A stretch of DNA of 64,000 nucleotides from Brevibacillus laterosporus LMG 15441 (GTDB lineage Bacteria; Bacillota; Bacilli; Brevibacillales; Brevibacillaceae), in the NCBI RefSeq assembly GCF_000219535.2, contig NZ_CP007806.1, forward strand, positions 1,708,501 to 1,772,500, given 5' to 3'. The notes below the pieces were generated by a model. That model was given only the letters and a program-made list of their open reading frames with translations. It ran no database searches and was not told where the DNA came from. The translations under genes and the position numbers were made by a program. This document shows positions 36,266-44,765 of the stretch, one piece after another; within the stretch, counting starts at the first letter, position 1; the number at the start of each line of letters is the position of its first letter.

Positions 36266-36309
36266 AAAACAAGCCTCTAGTCTGAAGGAATCTAGGGCTT
36301 GTTTTTTTA
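36266..36309. terminator. Second, bidirectional terminator
   Basis: AAACAAGCC and GGCTTGTTT flank a CTAG/CTAG pair around a short loop, with T-rich sequence on the right and AAAAC on the left. It lies between efp and the minus-strand DUF1349 fragment. Confidence 0.7.
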
Positions 36310-36516
36310 TTATTTCCCTGCTCGAATGTTACGTAATGTAATTCGTTCAAGCTGGAGAAAAGCAAAATCACTGGTTAAGCCTTCACCTGTTGGAGATTGA
36401 GAAACGATCCCTACTTTTACGGTATCGCTAACTGGTAAACGGAAATATCTAACCATTTGAAATTTTTCCCCATCCAAGGAATAATGCAAGGCGAAGGTAT
36501 CCCCTTTTCTAGCCAT
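36310..36516 (-). pseudogene. C-terminal fragment of a DUF1349 protein
   Basis: The 68-residue frame reads as the last third of a DUF1349 (concanavalin-like) protein: KGDTFALHYSLDGEKFQMVR, then KVGIVSQSPTGEG and a closing strand. Full members are about 190-200 residues. Upstream on this strand an in-frame stop lies only seven codons before the ATG, and no N-terminal sequence is found in any frame. It is a truncated remnant, perhaps left when the neighbouring genes were inserted. Confidence 0.65.
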
Positions 36517-36625
36517 TTGTCTCTCACGTTTACATCATCAATAAAATTTTTACAATTAACTGTCATGCTTTTGACTTAGCGGGATCAAATAGACATACAA
36601 AACGAAAAGGGGGAGGCATTTCATT

Positions 36626-37195
36626 GTGTATGAGGATATAAAGCAGGCGGATCAGGATCTTGCTATGACGAGAGAGGCATACCTGGAATTCCTGATGGCA
36701 GAGTACGGAGAGAGAATTATTCAATTGGTGTATCTCATCGTAAAAGACCGTAATATGTCGGAGGATATCACACAGGAGGTATTTCTAAAGGCCTTTCGTG
36801 GGCTACATTCATTTCGAGGAGAAAGTAATGTAAAAACGTGGTTGTATCGAATTGCTATTAACGAAGCAAAAAAATACTTGCGTTCATGGTCTTTTCGGCG
36901 AATTTTCTCTACCTTCAAAAAAGAAGATGTTCTTCATAATCAGTATGAAAAAAACGAACAACGAGTAGAGGAGACGGTTATTGGCAAACTGACAAAGGCA
37001 GAAATGGCAGAGAAGGTTATGTCATTGTCTCCTCAGTACCGGCAGATTATTTTACTGCATTACTATGAGGATTTTACAGTAAAGGAAATCGCGCAGGTGC
37101 TTGAAATATCCGCAGAGGCCGTTCGCACGAAGCTACATCGGGCACGAAAGAGCTTTAAGTCATTATTAGAAAGGGAGGGAGTAGAATGGATGTAG
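36626..37195 (+). CDS. ECF RNA polymerase sigma factor
   Basis: Sigma-70 group IV factor of 189 residues. Region 2 has RNMSEDITQEVFLKAFRGLHSF near 42-64 and the KTWLYRIAINEAKKYLR helix; region 4 has LSPQYRQIILLHYYEDFTVKEIAQVLEISAEAVRTKLHRAR near 135-176. The start is GTG 36626, with GGGAGG upstream. Its last 10 bases overlap the next gene, which encodes a membrane protein shaped like an anti-sigma factor, so the pair forms a signalling unit. Its target promoters cannot be told. Confidence 0.92.
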   Translation: MYEDIKQADQDLAMTREAYLEFLMAEYGERIIQLVYLIVKDRNMSEDITQEVFLKAFRGLHSFRGESNVKTWLYRIAINEAKKYLRSWSFRRIFSTFKKEDVLHNQYEKNEQRVEETVIGKLTKAEMAEKVMSLSPQYRQIILLHYYEDFTVKEIAQVLEISAEAVRTKLHRARKSFKSLLEREGVEWM

Positions 37196-39363
37196 AAAAA
37201 GAGTTTCGTGAATCTGTCCAGACTGTAAGCTGGAATGCAGCTAAGGATGTGCGTTTTACCGCTGATTTAGAAAAAAGGATTAAAGACAAGGCCAGCACGG
37301 GTGTGCGCAAACGTCATCGCAGACTTTATACAGTGGCCACAGCAGTAGCCTGCCTTGCTTTGGCGATAACGGTATGGAAATTGACACCTGCAGGAGTACA
37401 GGAGATGTTGAAACAGTCGGCAACTGCTTTGACGGAGAAAAAGACGAACGCCATCGTTGAGAAAGCTCTACAGTCCCTTCAAAAAGCAATCCCTGATTTA
37501 AGTAGCTATCAGGTTAACATCAGGGAAACAACGGATAACAGAATTAATGTTCAGCTACGAGCAAAGGACGGTAAGCTTGCGAAGGTGGCTATCAACAAGG
37601 AAACTGGGAGTGTAGAAGTATTTAAGTGGTTTAAGGGAGATTCCTCTGAGCAAATTCCATCCAAAAAGATTGCTAAAGAAAAAGCGGATTTATTTTTGAA
37701 ATCTCTGCTCGGTGATCATAGTGAAGAATATCAGCAGATTACGATAAGTGAGATAAAGCCACCACAAAGTGGATACCTACAGTTGGATGTGAAAGGAATG
37801 AATGTTTCCTATCAACAGATGAAAAATGGAGAACCTGTTCCTTTCGCTAAGCTATCAGTATGGGTGGATGGTTCCGGGAGAATTGTTTCCTACGGGGAGC
37901 TTAACAAAGCAGAGCAAGCGATGCTTATTAAGCTGAAGGAAGCCATTCCTGAGTTAAATACCGAAGCAGCTTTGACAAACAAAGAGGTAGAGTCCTCTGG
38001 ATACCATTTTTCATTAGCGAATGCTGATAAAGAAGGAAATACGGTAATGATCAGAACGGAGGGAAAAGGCGAATTATTGAAAAACTACCGACTGGAAAGC
38101 CCAAGAAATGAGAATGTTGAATGGGCACAAAAATCGTTGATGAATGAAAAAGCGAATCTATTTTTACAGCATATGCTTGGAGACGATTTTACCAATTATC
38201 AAGAGGAAGGAACAGTTGACAGAGCTAGCTACATGCGCTTTTACAACGGATTGCCTGTGCTAGAGGATAATCTTACCGTTGTAGTAGATAAAGCAGGACG
38301 TATCACTTATTACTCCAGAGCAACAGGCTTGTACGACCTAGCTAGTTTACCTGATCGCTCAAAAGCAATTTCTCAGAAAAAAGCGGAAGAAGCATTAACG
38401 CAAAATATGAAACTACGATATATCGAGCGTTCAGTAGTCAAGCGTGATCCAGAAACACATCAGGTAATCGAAGAACGCCCGTTGCTTGACTATACTCCAA
38501 CCGTTACACATGTACAAATGGGTGAAATTCGTACACTTAACTGGTATATAGATGCAGGTACTGGAAAAGTAGAGCGTGGAATGGGTAATAATGGAATTGA
38601 TTATGATCGTCGTACGACTCATGAGCCAATCAGACTCAAAGCCGCAAAACCAACGATGATCAAAACCAAGGAAGAAGCGGCGCGTCTATTGACGGATCAA
38701 TTTGGAGTGAAGGTAACTGGCCTTCCAGTGAGTGAGAGGGAAGGGAAATCTAGGTTTGGAGCAAAACAGCATGTATTTCAATGGCAAACAAACAATGAGA
38801 AACGCCTTGAGGTGGTTACGAATGCTAAAACAGGTCAGGTGGAGGAAATATATATCCCCAGAGTTGATGGTAAGATCACCGTTTCTCAACAAGACGCCTT
38901 AAAGGAAGCGATTGCTACTCTGGAAAAATACGTAGATCCAGGGGTTACCGAAGTACAAATTAGCCAAATTCTAGAGCCGCAAGAGGCTAACCCTGTAAAT
39001 TCAGGTAACTGGCATTTTTCATTCTTTAAGAGTCAGGATGGTGTACCGGTTATCGAACAATATCCTGATTTGGCTTATCAGGTTTCTGTTGACCCGTCTA
39101 CGGGAAAGGTTAATGGATTCCAAAATCTTACACAATGGAAGGACAAAATTGTTCTGCCCGATAAGAGTCAAGTAGTTCCAGTAAAGGAGGCTGTACAGGA
39201 ATACCTCAAAGTCATGCCGCTTCAATTAGCATATACCCTAAAGGGAGTCGATGGAGAGAAATTGTCAGAGCCGAAATTAATCTACGTTTCAATAGGCACA
39301 AAAGAGAATGCTGATAAACATATTTATTTAAACGCCATTACAGGAAAAGTAGAAGTGCGATAA
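37186..39363 (+). CDS. Putative anti-sigma factor with YcdB/YcdC-type repeats
   Basis: Protein of 725 residues. A cytosolic N-terminal part (1-43) is followed by one membrane helix (about 47-65), then about 650 outside residues with repeated PepSY-like/YcdB-YcdC units. The blocks KEKADLFLKSLLGD near 161 and NEKANLFLQHMLGD near 319 show a tandem copy about 158 residues apart. Overlap with the sigma gene and the topology suggest it binds the sigma factor and senses an outside signal. No classical zinc anti-sigma HxxxCxxC motif is seen in the N-terminus, so the anti-sigma role is inference. Confidence 0.75.
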   Translation: MDVEKEFRESVQTVSWNAAKDVRFTADLEKRIKDKASTGVRKRHRRLYTVATAVACLALAITVWKLTPAGVQEMLKQSATALTEKKTNAIVEKALQSLQKAIPDLSSYQVNIRETTDNRINVQLRAKDGKLAKVAINKETGSVEVFKWFKGDSSEQIPSKKIAKEKADLFLKSLLGDHSEEYQQITISEIKPPQSGYLQLDVKGMNVSYQQMKNGEPVPFAKLSVWVDGSGRIVSYGELNKAEQAMLIKLKEAIPELNTEAALTNKEVESSGYHFSLANADKEGNTVMIRTEGKGELLKNYRLESPRNENVEWAQKSLMNEKANLFLQHMLGDDFTNYQEEGTVDRASYMRFYNGLPVLEDNLTVVVDKAGRITYYSRATGLYDLASLPDRSKAISQKKAEEALTQNMKLRYIERSVVKRDPETHQVIEERPLLDYTPTVTHVQMGEIRTLNWYIDAGTGKVERGMGNNGIDYDRRTTHEPIRLKAAKPTMIKTKEEAARLLTDQFGVKVTGLPVSEREGKSRFGAKQHVFQWQTNNEKRLEVVTNAKTGQVEEIYIPRVDGKITVSQQDALKEAIATLEKYVDPGVTEVQISQILEPQEANPVNSGNWHFSFFKSQDGVPVIEQYPDLAYQVSVDPSTGKVNGFQNLTQWKDKIVLPDKSQVVPVKEAVQEYLKVMPLQLAYTLKGVDGEKLSEPKLIYVSIGTKENADKHIYLNAITGKVEVR

Positions 39364-39393
39364 GCTCATAGAAACATGTAGCTGATCACATAC

Positions 39394-39484
39394 AAAAATA
39401 CACCCGATCCTATGGCATTGGAAAGCTTAGAAGAGACAAACAGAGCTCCTAAGAACCAACGTCAGATAAGCGGGTGTATTTTTA
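39394..39484. terminator. Convergent terminator with long loop
   Basis: AAAATACACCCG near 39396 pairs perfectly with CGGGTGTATTTT ending near 39482 around about 60 bases. T- and A-runs on either side let it end both the sigma/anti-sigma unit and the minus-strand DUF441 gene. Confidence 0.65.
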
Positions 39485-39508
39485 CCTTTTTCTTGTCATA
39501 ACTAACCC

Positions 39509-39979
39509 TCACATTGCTTTGCCTATCCAGTCCAATAGTTTCATGAAAAAAGCTGTTATACCAGCAGCCATTAAAGGACCGACAGGCACTCCTCTAAAGA
39601 ATACAATCCCAATAATAGAACCAATAACTAAACCTACAATTAACTGAGGGTCAGCACGTAGCATATCCAGTCCTTTTCCGTTTAGATGGGTAGCTAATAT
39701 CCCCCCTATCAATGCCATAATCCCAACAACGGTGGTAAACAGTGGAGTTACATCCTTAAGCGATACCTTTTCACTGGCAAACGGCACGAGAACGGATACG
39801 GTCAAAAAGAGAAGGCCCAATTCCAGACCACGTCTCTCCACAGTCGGAAATAGGCGTTCTAACGAGGTTAATTTTAAGACCAACAATAAGCTAGCTGCGG
39901 TAGCAATGATAGGAGAACGACCAATCAGGCCAATAATGATGAGTACTACCAACATAATTTCACCGCTTGTGACATGCAT
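39509..39979 (-). CDS. DUF441 family membrane protein
   Basis: Protein of 156 residues with four to five helices; family marks are [17 protein letters not shown] near 17 and [12 protein letters not shown] near the C-terminus. It is widespread in Bacillales as the YtwI type, function unknown. ATG 39979 is kept for lack of a better start; its ribosome binding site is poor. It is 38 bases downstream of comB in the same direction and may be co-transcribed. Confidence 0.8.
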   Translation of the reverse strand: MHVTSGEIMLVVLIIIGLIGRSPIIATAASLLLVLKLTSLERLFPTVERRGLELGLLFLTVSVLVPFASEKVSLKDVTPLFTTVVGIMALIGGILATHLNGKGLDMLRADPQLIVGLVIGSIIGIVFFRGVPVGPLMAAGITAFFMKLLDWIGKAM

Positions 39980-40017
39980 GCTTCATCGAACCCCTGTCCT
40001 GTGTCTTCCTCTCAAAC

Positions 40018-40737
40018 TTATGAGCCAAGCAGGGGGAGTATGCATTTTTCCTTACATACAGGAACGATTTTATAAAGATTGAGCTGACTAGCCATTTCGA
40101 TATCTTCCTGATAATGATGCTGCTGTAGACGTTTTCCCGTTTTACTATTCATCATCACTTGTAAGAGGGAAGGAGCAAATGTCTGATAGGCTCCTCGCAT
40201 TGCTTCCGCTAAATCACATACCTCGATGGAGGGGAGAAAACGCTTCGCCTCCTCCACTAAGTAGCCAGCACACAGACCATCCTCTAAAGCGAATTCCATT
40301 CGGGTCCCAGAGCAATATAAGGTGATATCGCGTTTTAATTGAAGGGCTTGAGCTATACAAGCTGATGCGTTTAGAAAAGAAGCGATATACAAATTCTCAG
40401 CCTTCTCGGCTTTTTGCATGGCACGGGTACCATTTGTAGTGGTTAACACTAGATGAGGTGTCTGTTCCCAGTTTACCTTTTTCATAGCAATCGGAGAATT
40501 ATTTTCATCAAACGAGGTGATTTTTTTGCAGTGGCGTTCCCCAGCTAGAATAGATTCAGATGTCCGTAGAGCCAGTGCTTGCCTAATTGTCTCAGTAGCA
40601 CTAATGATCCGACAACCGTGAGCCAGAGCGCTGACAATCGTGCTAGTGGAGCGAAGTACATCAATAACGATGACGGTTCGATGGATGATCTGTTCTACTC
40701 GTATTTCTTCAACGGTGGGGACCAGCTCTATTCGCAT
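40018..40737 (-). CDS. comB: 2-phosphosulfolactate phosphatase
   Basis: ComB-family phosphatase of 239 residues giving (R)-3-sulfolactate. The N-terminal VIVIDVLRSTST motif (about 22-33), TTNGTRAM near 100, CSGTRMEFALEDGLCAGYLV near 140 and a C-terminal SQLN segment match B. subtilis YitC. In sporulating bacilli sulfolactate accumulates in spores; in archaea the same steps lead to coenzyme M. Its start overlaps the end of the comA gene by 10 bases, so the two are coupled. Confidence 0.9.
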   Translation of the reverse strand: MRIELVPTVEEIRVEQIIHRTVIVIDVLRSTSTIVSALAHGCRIISATETIRQALALRTSESILAGERHCKKITSFDENNSPIAMKKVNWEQTPHLVLTTTNGTRAMQKAEKAENLYIASFLNASACIAQALQLKRDITLYCSGTRMEFALEDGLCAGYLVEEAKRFLPSIEVCDLAEAMRGAYQTFAPSLLQVMMNSKTGKRLQQHHYQEDIEMASQLNLYKIVPVCKEKCILPLLGS

Positions 40738-41549
40738 ACCAATCTTCTCCTGTCTTCTAATACCTGATAGGCGGTATCACCACGCAACCCACGACGCAGA
40801 GTTTCAAGAGATAAGAGGTCTGCAGGAGCAATGTTTCCTAGATTAGCGTCAAGTCCGATTGTCTTTAACAAGCCGATCTGTTGGGGTTTCTGCGGAGCTT
40901 CCCAGATTAGCCTAGTTGCTAGCGTAGAGGCTTGTTGTATGACTTGACGTACGAATTCTGAATCAATTTCGCCTTGTTTGTTATAAATTCCCACATTACC
41001 GCTTTCACGTGCTTCTACAATGACATAGTCGGCACCAGCATTCACGTCTCCCACGAGTGTTGACAGGAGCATTTCCTGATCAGCACGGAAGGTACTCGCC
41101 TTTTGACCATATTCTGAAAATACACGAAAGCCCATTTCTCTAGCCATCGAAATCGCGTCATGCCTTTCCTGAGTGGAAATAGGCATACTTCCATCTGAAA
41201 TTTCTACTGCGTTAAATCCAGCATCGCGAATTCGTTCCAGATATGTCTTAATCCCATCCTGTGTATAGGCTATTTCAAAAAAGGTTCCGCCCGGCATAAT
41301 CGCAATATCTAGAGAGAGAGCTAATGTTAGCTTTTCTTCTAGCACAGAAAAAGGATAGAGAACAGAGGTTCCGAAGCCTAGTTTATAAATATCAATGTAG
41401 GAGGAAGCAGTGTGTAGCAAATCTTTCATGGCGTGCAAGCCTAATCCTTTGTCTATTACCATGGTCATTCCGGTATGACGTGGCTTACATTCTCGGGTAC
41501 AGGATGGATCTACCCATTGAGTCGGCCAGAACGCAGTCTCTTTTTCCAT
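40728..41549 (-). CDS. comA: Phosphosulfolactate synthase
   Basis: ComA-family TIM-barrel enzyme of 273 residues adding sulfite to phosphoenolpyruvate. Conserved elements: DKGLG near 33, KLGFGTS near 56, GGTFFEIA near 87, EISDGS near 116, VIVEARESG near 171 and ANLGNIAP near 233; the B. subtilis homologue is YitD. This is distinct from the competence regulator ComA. First gene of the minus-strand comA-comB unit, inserted between efp and yqhV. Confidence 0.9.
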   Translation of the reverse strand: MEKETAFWPTQWVDPSCTRECKPRHTGMTMVIDKGLGLHAMKDLLHTASSYIDIYKLGFGTSVLYPFSVLEEKLTLALSLDIAIMPGGTFFEIAYTQDGIKTYLERIRDAGFNAVEISDGSMPISTQERHDAISMAREMGFRVFSEYGQKASTFRADQEMLLSTLVGDVNAGADYVIVEARESGNVGIYNKQGEIDSEFVRQVIQQASTLATRLIWEAPQKPQQIGLLKTIGLDANLGNIAPADLLSLETLRRGLRGDTAYQVLEDRRRLVCE

Positions 41550-41703
41550 TCGTAAGCTCTCTCCAATCCATAGGCATTTGTTTTACCATATGCAGTCTGT
41601 GTCTACATGGTCGAAGGGGTATAAGCCTATCTATTTTTGATTGCGAAAAGGACATAACAGCGGACAAGTTGCATAGAGTGGGTAAGAGAAGGGAGAGACG
41701 TGC

Positions 41704-41970
41704 ATGTGGGAAAAGGCAATTATTGGGATGGCGTCCCTACGATTGTTGTCCGGCAGTATGGAAATTATTGTAGCCTTGCTCATCCTTAAGGTAAACCAAG
41801 TTGAAAAAGCATTGATCTATAATTCCAGCTTAGCGTTGATTGGTCCCTTAATCTTACTCACAACAACAACGATTGGAATGGTAGGTATATCTGACAAATT
41901 ATCACTTACGAAAATACTATGGATTTTTATTGGGGTAACTTGCATTTTGATTGGCGTAAAAAGTAAATAG
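41704..41970 (+). CDS. yqhV: YqhV family (DUF2619) membrane protein
   Basis: Protein of 88 residues with three helices, beginning MWEKAIIGMASLRLLSGSME as in YqhV of B. subtilis. It sits just before the spoIIIA region, as there. Function is unknown; in Bacillus it is linked to sporulation by position. ATG 41704 has AAGGGAGA 8 bases upstream. Confidence 0.85.
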   Translation: MWEKAIIGMASLRLLSGSMEIIVALLILKVNQVEKALIYNSSLALIGPLILLTTTTIGMVGISDKLSLTKILWIFIGVTCILIGVKSK

Positions 41971-42024
41971 TGCTTGAGGGTTCTGGGGAATACTACCCAC
42001 TAGCATACGTGAGGAGGTATTCTT

Positions 42025-42516
42025 ATGGAACATGTGGAACAGCATTTGGCTTATTTACAAGGATTACTGGAGGGACTGGACCCAGAACTAGCAGGGTTGG
42101 AAGAAAAAGCCTTGTACAGACTTGTACAGCTTTGTGATGATTTGGTAGCGGAAATGAGAACGATCCATGTACGTGTAGAAGAATGTGAACAATATGTTGA
42201 GGCTGTAGACGAAGATTTAACCGATCTGGAGTACCTGTTATACGATGATGATGAATTTTATGAAACGGTATATGAAGATTATCAAGAAGCGATGAATTAC
42301 AGAGAGCGATTCTCCGATTTGGATGACTCGGACGAAGCGTATTATTACGAAGCGCTACACGATACAGATAGAAAAGGGACCGTTTCACATGTCCACGAAT
42401 TAGAATGTCCTCAATGCAGAGAGGTTTTAATGGTGAAAGAAGAGGTTGATCCTGAGGGCTATCATTCCTATGAAATAACCAATCGCTCACATCGGGATGT
42501 TTATAACCCTTCCTAG
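42025..42516 (+). CDS. CD1247 N-terminal-domain protein (acidic, CxxC)
   Basis: Protein of 163 residues with an N-terminal helical domain (1-60), a very acidic middle (DEDLTDLEYLLYDDDEFYE near 75) and a C-terminal CPQCREVLMV motif with two cysteines that could form half of a zinc site. It matches the family named after Clostridioides CD1247 N-terminus. Role unknown. ATG 42025 has GAGGAGG 8 bases upstream. A terminator-like hairpin (AAGGGAAAA/TTTTCCTT) lies at about 42554-42580. Confidence 0.75.
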   Translation: MEHVEQHLAYLQGLLEGLDPELAGLEEKALYRLVQLCDDLVAEMRTIHVRVEECEQYVEAVDEDLTDLEYLLYDDDEFYETVYEDYQEAMNYRERFSDLDDSDEAYYYEALHDTDRKGTVSHVHELECPQCREVLMVKEEVDPEGYHSYEITNRSHRDVYNPS

Positions 42517-42588
42517 TTCACTTCTACATGCATAAGAGTAGGTCACTCTAGTAAGGGAAAAAGTTGTACTAGTTTTCCTTGGCGTGAT

Positions 42589-42620
42589 AGTCATAAATGT
42601 TGTCCCTTCCTGCATAGGAT
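42589..42620 (+). promoter_or_regulatory. Putative sigma-E promoter of the spoIIIA operon
   Basis: GTCATAA (42590-42596) and CATAGGAT (42613-42620) resemble the mother-cell sigma-E elements (GTCATATT-like and CATACAAT) at suitable spacing, 34 bases before spoIIIAA. The B. subtilis operon is known to depend on sigma-E. Confidence 0.55.
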
Positions 42621-42653
42621 GAGATAAGTCTGAGTGGACAAAGGGGAGACTTT

Positions 42654-43616
42654 ATGAAACATATCTTGTCTTTGTTGCCGACAGAGATTCGTGCCGTGAT
42701 AGCCGCTCTGCCTGTAAACGTGCAAGAACATGTAGAAGAGATTCGACTAAGACAAAATTTACCGATCGAGATTCGTTACGGACATCAGGCTAGTTATGTA
42801 ACACCCACAGGCCAGCTAACAGCCAATTTTCGCCAAGGGTGGATGTTTCGTGAGGATTCTAGCGTGAAATTGCTTAATCAGATTAGTCAGCACTCGCTTT
42901 ATGCGCTGGAGGAAGAATTAAAACGTGGCTACATTACGGTTGTCGGAGGACATCGTATCGGTATCGCCGGCAGGGTGGTGTTAGAGCATGGAGATGTTAA
43001 AGGAATTCGAGATATTACCAGTTTTAATATAAGGATTGCCCGCGAGAAAAAGGGAGTTGCCAGGGACATTCTAGCCTATTTATTTGATCAGGGGCAGTTC
43101 CAATCAACATTGGTTATCTCGCCTCCTCAATGTGGCAAAACAACATTACTTCGTGATTTGGCAAGAAGCATTAGTTACGGGAATGAGTGGTCTTCTAGCA
43201 AAAAAGTAGGGATTGTGGACGAACGCTCCGAAATAGCTGGATGCTACAATGGTATTCCTCAACGAGACGTAGGGCCGCGAACCGATGTGTTGGACGCTTG
43301 TCCGAAAGCGATTGGAATGATGATGATGATTCGTTCCATGTCACCTGACCTGGTTGTGGTGGACGAAATCGGAAGACAGGAGGACAGCGAAGCGATATGG
43401 GAGGCTTTGCATGCAGGGGTGGGAGTGTTATGCAGCGCTCACGGAATTTCGCTTGAAGATATCGCGAAGCGGCCTACGATTTCTCGTTTAATCAAGGAAA
43501 GAGTCTTTAAAAGGTACGTGATTCTTAGTCGCAAGCACGGAGCTGGCACAATGGATGGACTATACGATGAACACTTGCGATCGATTCAAAAGGAGAAGGT
43601 CATATGCTTAAGATAG
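42654..43616 (+). CDS. spoIIIAA: Stage III sporulation protein AA (ATPase)
   Basis: Mother-cell ATPase related to type II/IV secretion motors, 320 residues. Walker A is PPQCGKTTLL near 157 and Walker B VVVDEIGR near 238. It powers or assembles the SpoIIIA-SpoIIQ channel that links mother cell and forespore after engulfment. First of eight genes; the next start lies 13 bases inside its end. Confidence 0.95.
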   Translation: MKHILSLLPTEIRAVIAALPVNVQEHVEEIRLRQNLPIEIRYGHQASYVTPTGQLTANFRQGWMFREDSSVKLLNQISQHSLYALEEELKRGYITVVGGHRIGIAGRVVLEHGDVKGIRDITSFNIRIAREKKGVARDILAYLFDQGQFQSTLVISPPQCGKTTLLRDLARSISYGNEWSSSKKVGIVDERSEIAGCYNGIPQRDVGPRTDVLDACPKAIGMMMMIRSMSPDLVVVDEIGRQEDSEAIWEALHAGVGVLCSAHGISLEDIAKRPTISRLIKERVFKRYVILSRKHGAGTMDGLYDEHLRSIQKEKVICLR

Positions 43617-44122
43617 GGGCAGCCATCGTAGTGCTAGTGTCAGCCTCTCTCATTGGTATCCAGCTTGGAAAGCGTTATAGCGACCGAGTGAAAGAATTAA
43701 GAGCTTTGCTTCACTCCTTGCAAATGCTAGAGACGGAGATCGTGTATGGAGCTACGCCCCTCTCGCTAGCCTTTGAAAAAATTTCTGTTCGAGTGACCCA
43801 CAGCATTGGGAATCTGTACAAGCGGGCTAGTGAGCTATTGCAAACAAACGCAGGCGAATCCACTCAAATGGTCTGGCAAACCGCATTAGAGCAGACGTGG
43901 AGCTTAACTGCACTGCGAAAAGAGGAGAAGGAAATTTTAAAGAACCTAGGCTATGTGATGGGAAATTCTGATCGAGAGGACCAGAAGAAACATCTGCAAC
44001 TAACAGTCTTTCATTTACGAGGGTTAGAAGAAGAGGCCAAGGAAGAACAGCTCAAGTATGAAAAAATGTACAAAAATTTAGGATTTTTAGGCGGACTTCT
44101 CATTGTCATATTAATGATGTAA
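43604..44122 (+). CDS. spoIIIAB: Stage III sporulation protein AB
   Basis: Protein of 172 residues with an N-terminal and a C-terminal helix (the last 20 residues, LGGLLIVILMM) around a soluble coiled domain; related to type II secretion GspF cytosolic domains. ATG 43604 overlaps spoIIIAA by 13 bases. Confidence 0.93.
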   Translation: MLKIGAAIVVLVSASLIGIQLGKRYSDRVKELRALLHSLQMLETEIVYGATPLSLAFEKISVRVTHSIGNLYKRASELLQTNAGESTQMVWQTALEQTWSLTALRKEEKEILKNLGYVMGNSDREDQKKHLQLTVFHLRGLEEEAKEEQLKYEKMYKNLGFLGGLLIVILMM

Positions 44123-44138
44123 GAGCGAGGTGTGGGGC

Positions 44139-44342
44139 GTGGGCTTTGATTTGACTCCAGTGTTTCAAATTGCCGGCGTTGGGTTTATCGTTGCGATAAT
44201 TCAAACGGTGCTAAAAGCCTCAGGAAAGGAAGACATTGCTCAATGGGCGACGTTGGTCGGATTTATCATTGTGTTGTTTATGGTAGCGCATTATCTAGGT
44301 GATTTATTTACCGAGGTCAAACGAGTCTTCCTTTTTAATTAG
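44139..44342 (+). CDS. spoIIIAC: Stage III sporulation protein AC
   Basis: Small membrane protein of 67 residues, two helices, with FQIAGVGFIVAIIQTVL near 10 as in B. subtilis. I chose GTG 44139 (MGFDLTP), with GAGGTG 6 bases upstream; GTG 44130 would add three residues and lies in the ribosome binding site. Confidence 0.92.
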   Translation: MGFDLTPVFQIAGVGFIVAIIQTVLKASGKEDIAQWATLVGFIIVLFMVAHYLGDLFTEVKRVFLFN

Positions 44343-44356
44343 GGGGTGAGGAGCCG

Positions 44357-44746
44357 TTGGACATCGTACAAATTGTCGGTCTGGGCTTAGTAGCAACGCT
44401 TCTCGCCCTTGTTATCAAAGAACAAAAACCCTTATTCGCCTTTTTACTGGCTATCGTAAGCGGTGTCATCATTTTTACCTTTTTAATTGGCAAGATATCT
44501 GATGTTATTCGTGTTTTAGAAAAGTTAGCTGTCCATGCAGACCTCAACCTTGTGTTTCTTAGCACGATTCTAAAGATTATTGGGATTGCTTACATTGCCG
44601 AATTTGGAGCGCAGGTGACAAGAGATGCTGGACAAGGGGCAATCGCCTCCAAGATCGAATTGGCTGGCAAAGTGCTAATTCTTGTCATGGCTGTTCCGAT
44701 TATTCAAATCATTATTGAAACAGTCGTCAATTTACTGCCTGCTTAA
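44357..44746 (+). CDS. spoIIIAD: Stage III sporulation protein AD
   Basis: Membrane protein of 129 residues with four helices, starting at TTG 44357 (MDIVQIVGLGLV), with GAGG 5 bases upstream. It resembles SpoIIIAC-type proteins and belongs to the membrane ring of the SpoIIIA channel. The TTG start is unusual but fixed by the family N-terminus. Confidence 0.93.
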   Translation: MDIVQIVGLGLVATLLALVIKEQKPLFAFLLAIVSGVIIFTFLIGKISDVIRVLEKLAVHADLNLVFLSTILKIIGIAYIAEFGAQVTRDAGQGAIASKIELAGKVLILVMAVPIIQIIIETVVNLLPA

Positions 44747-44765
44747 AGGGAGGTGAGGATGAACG

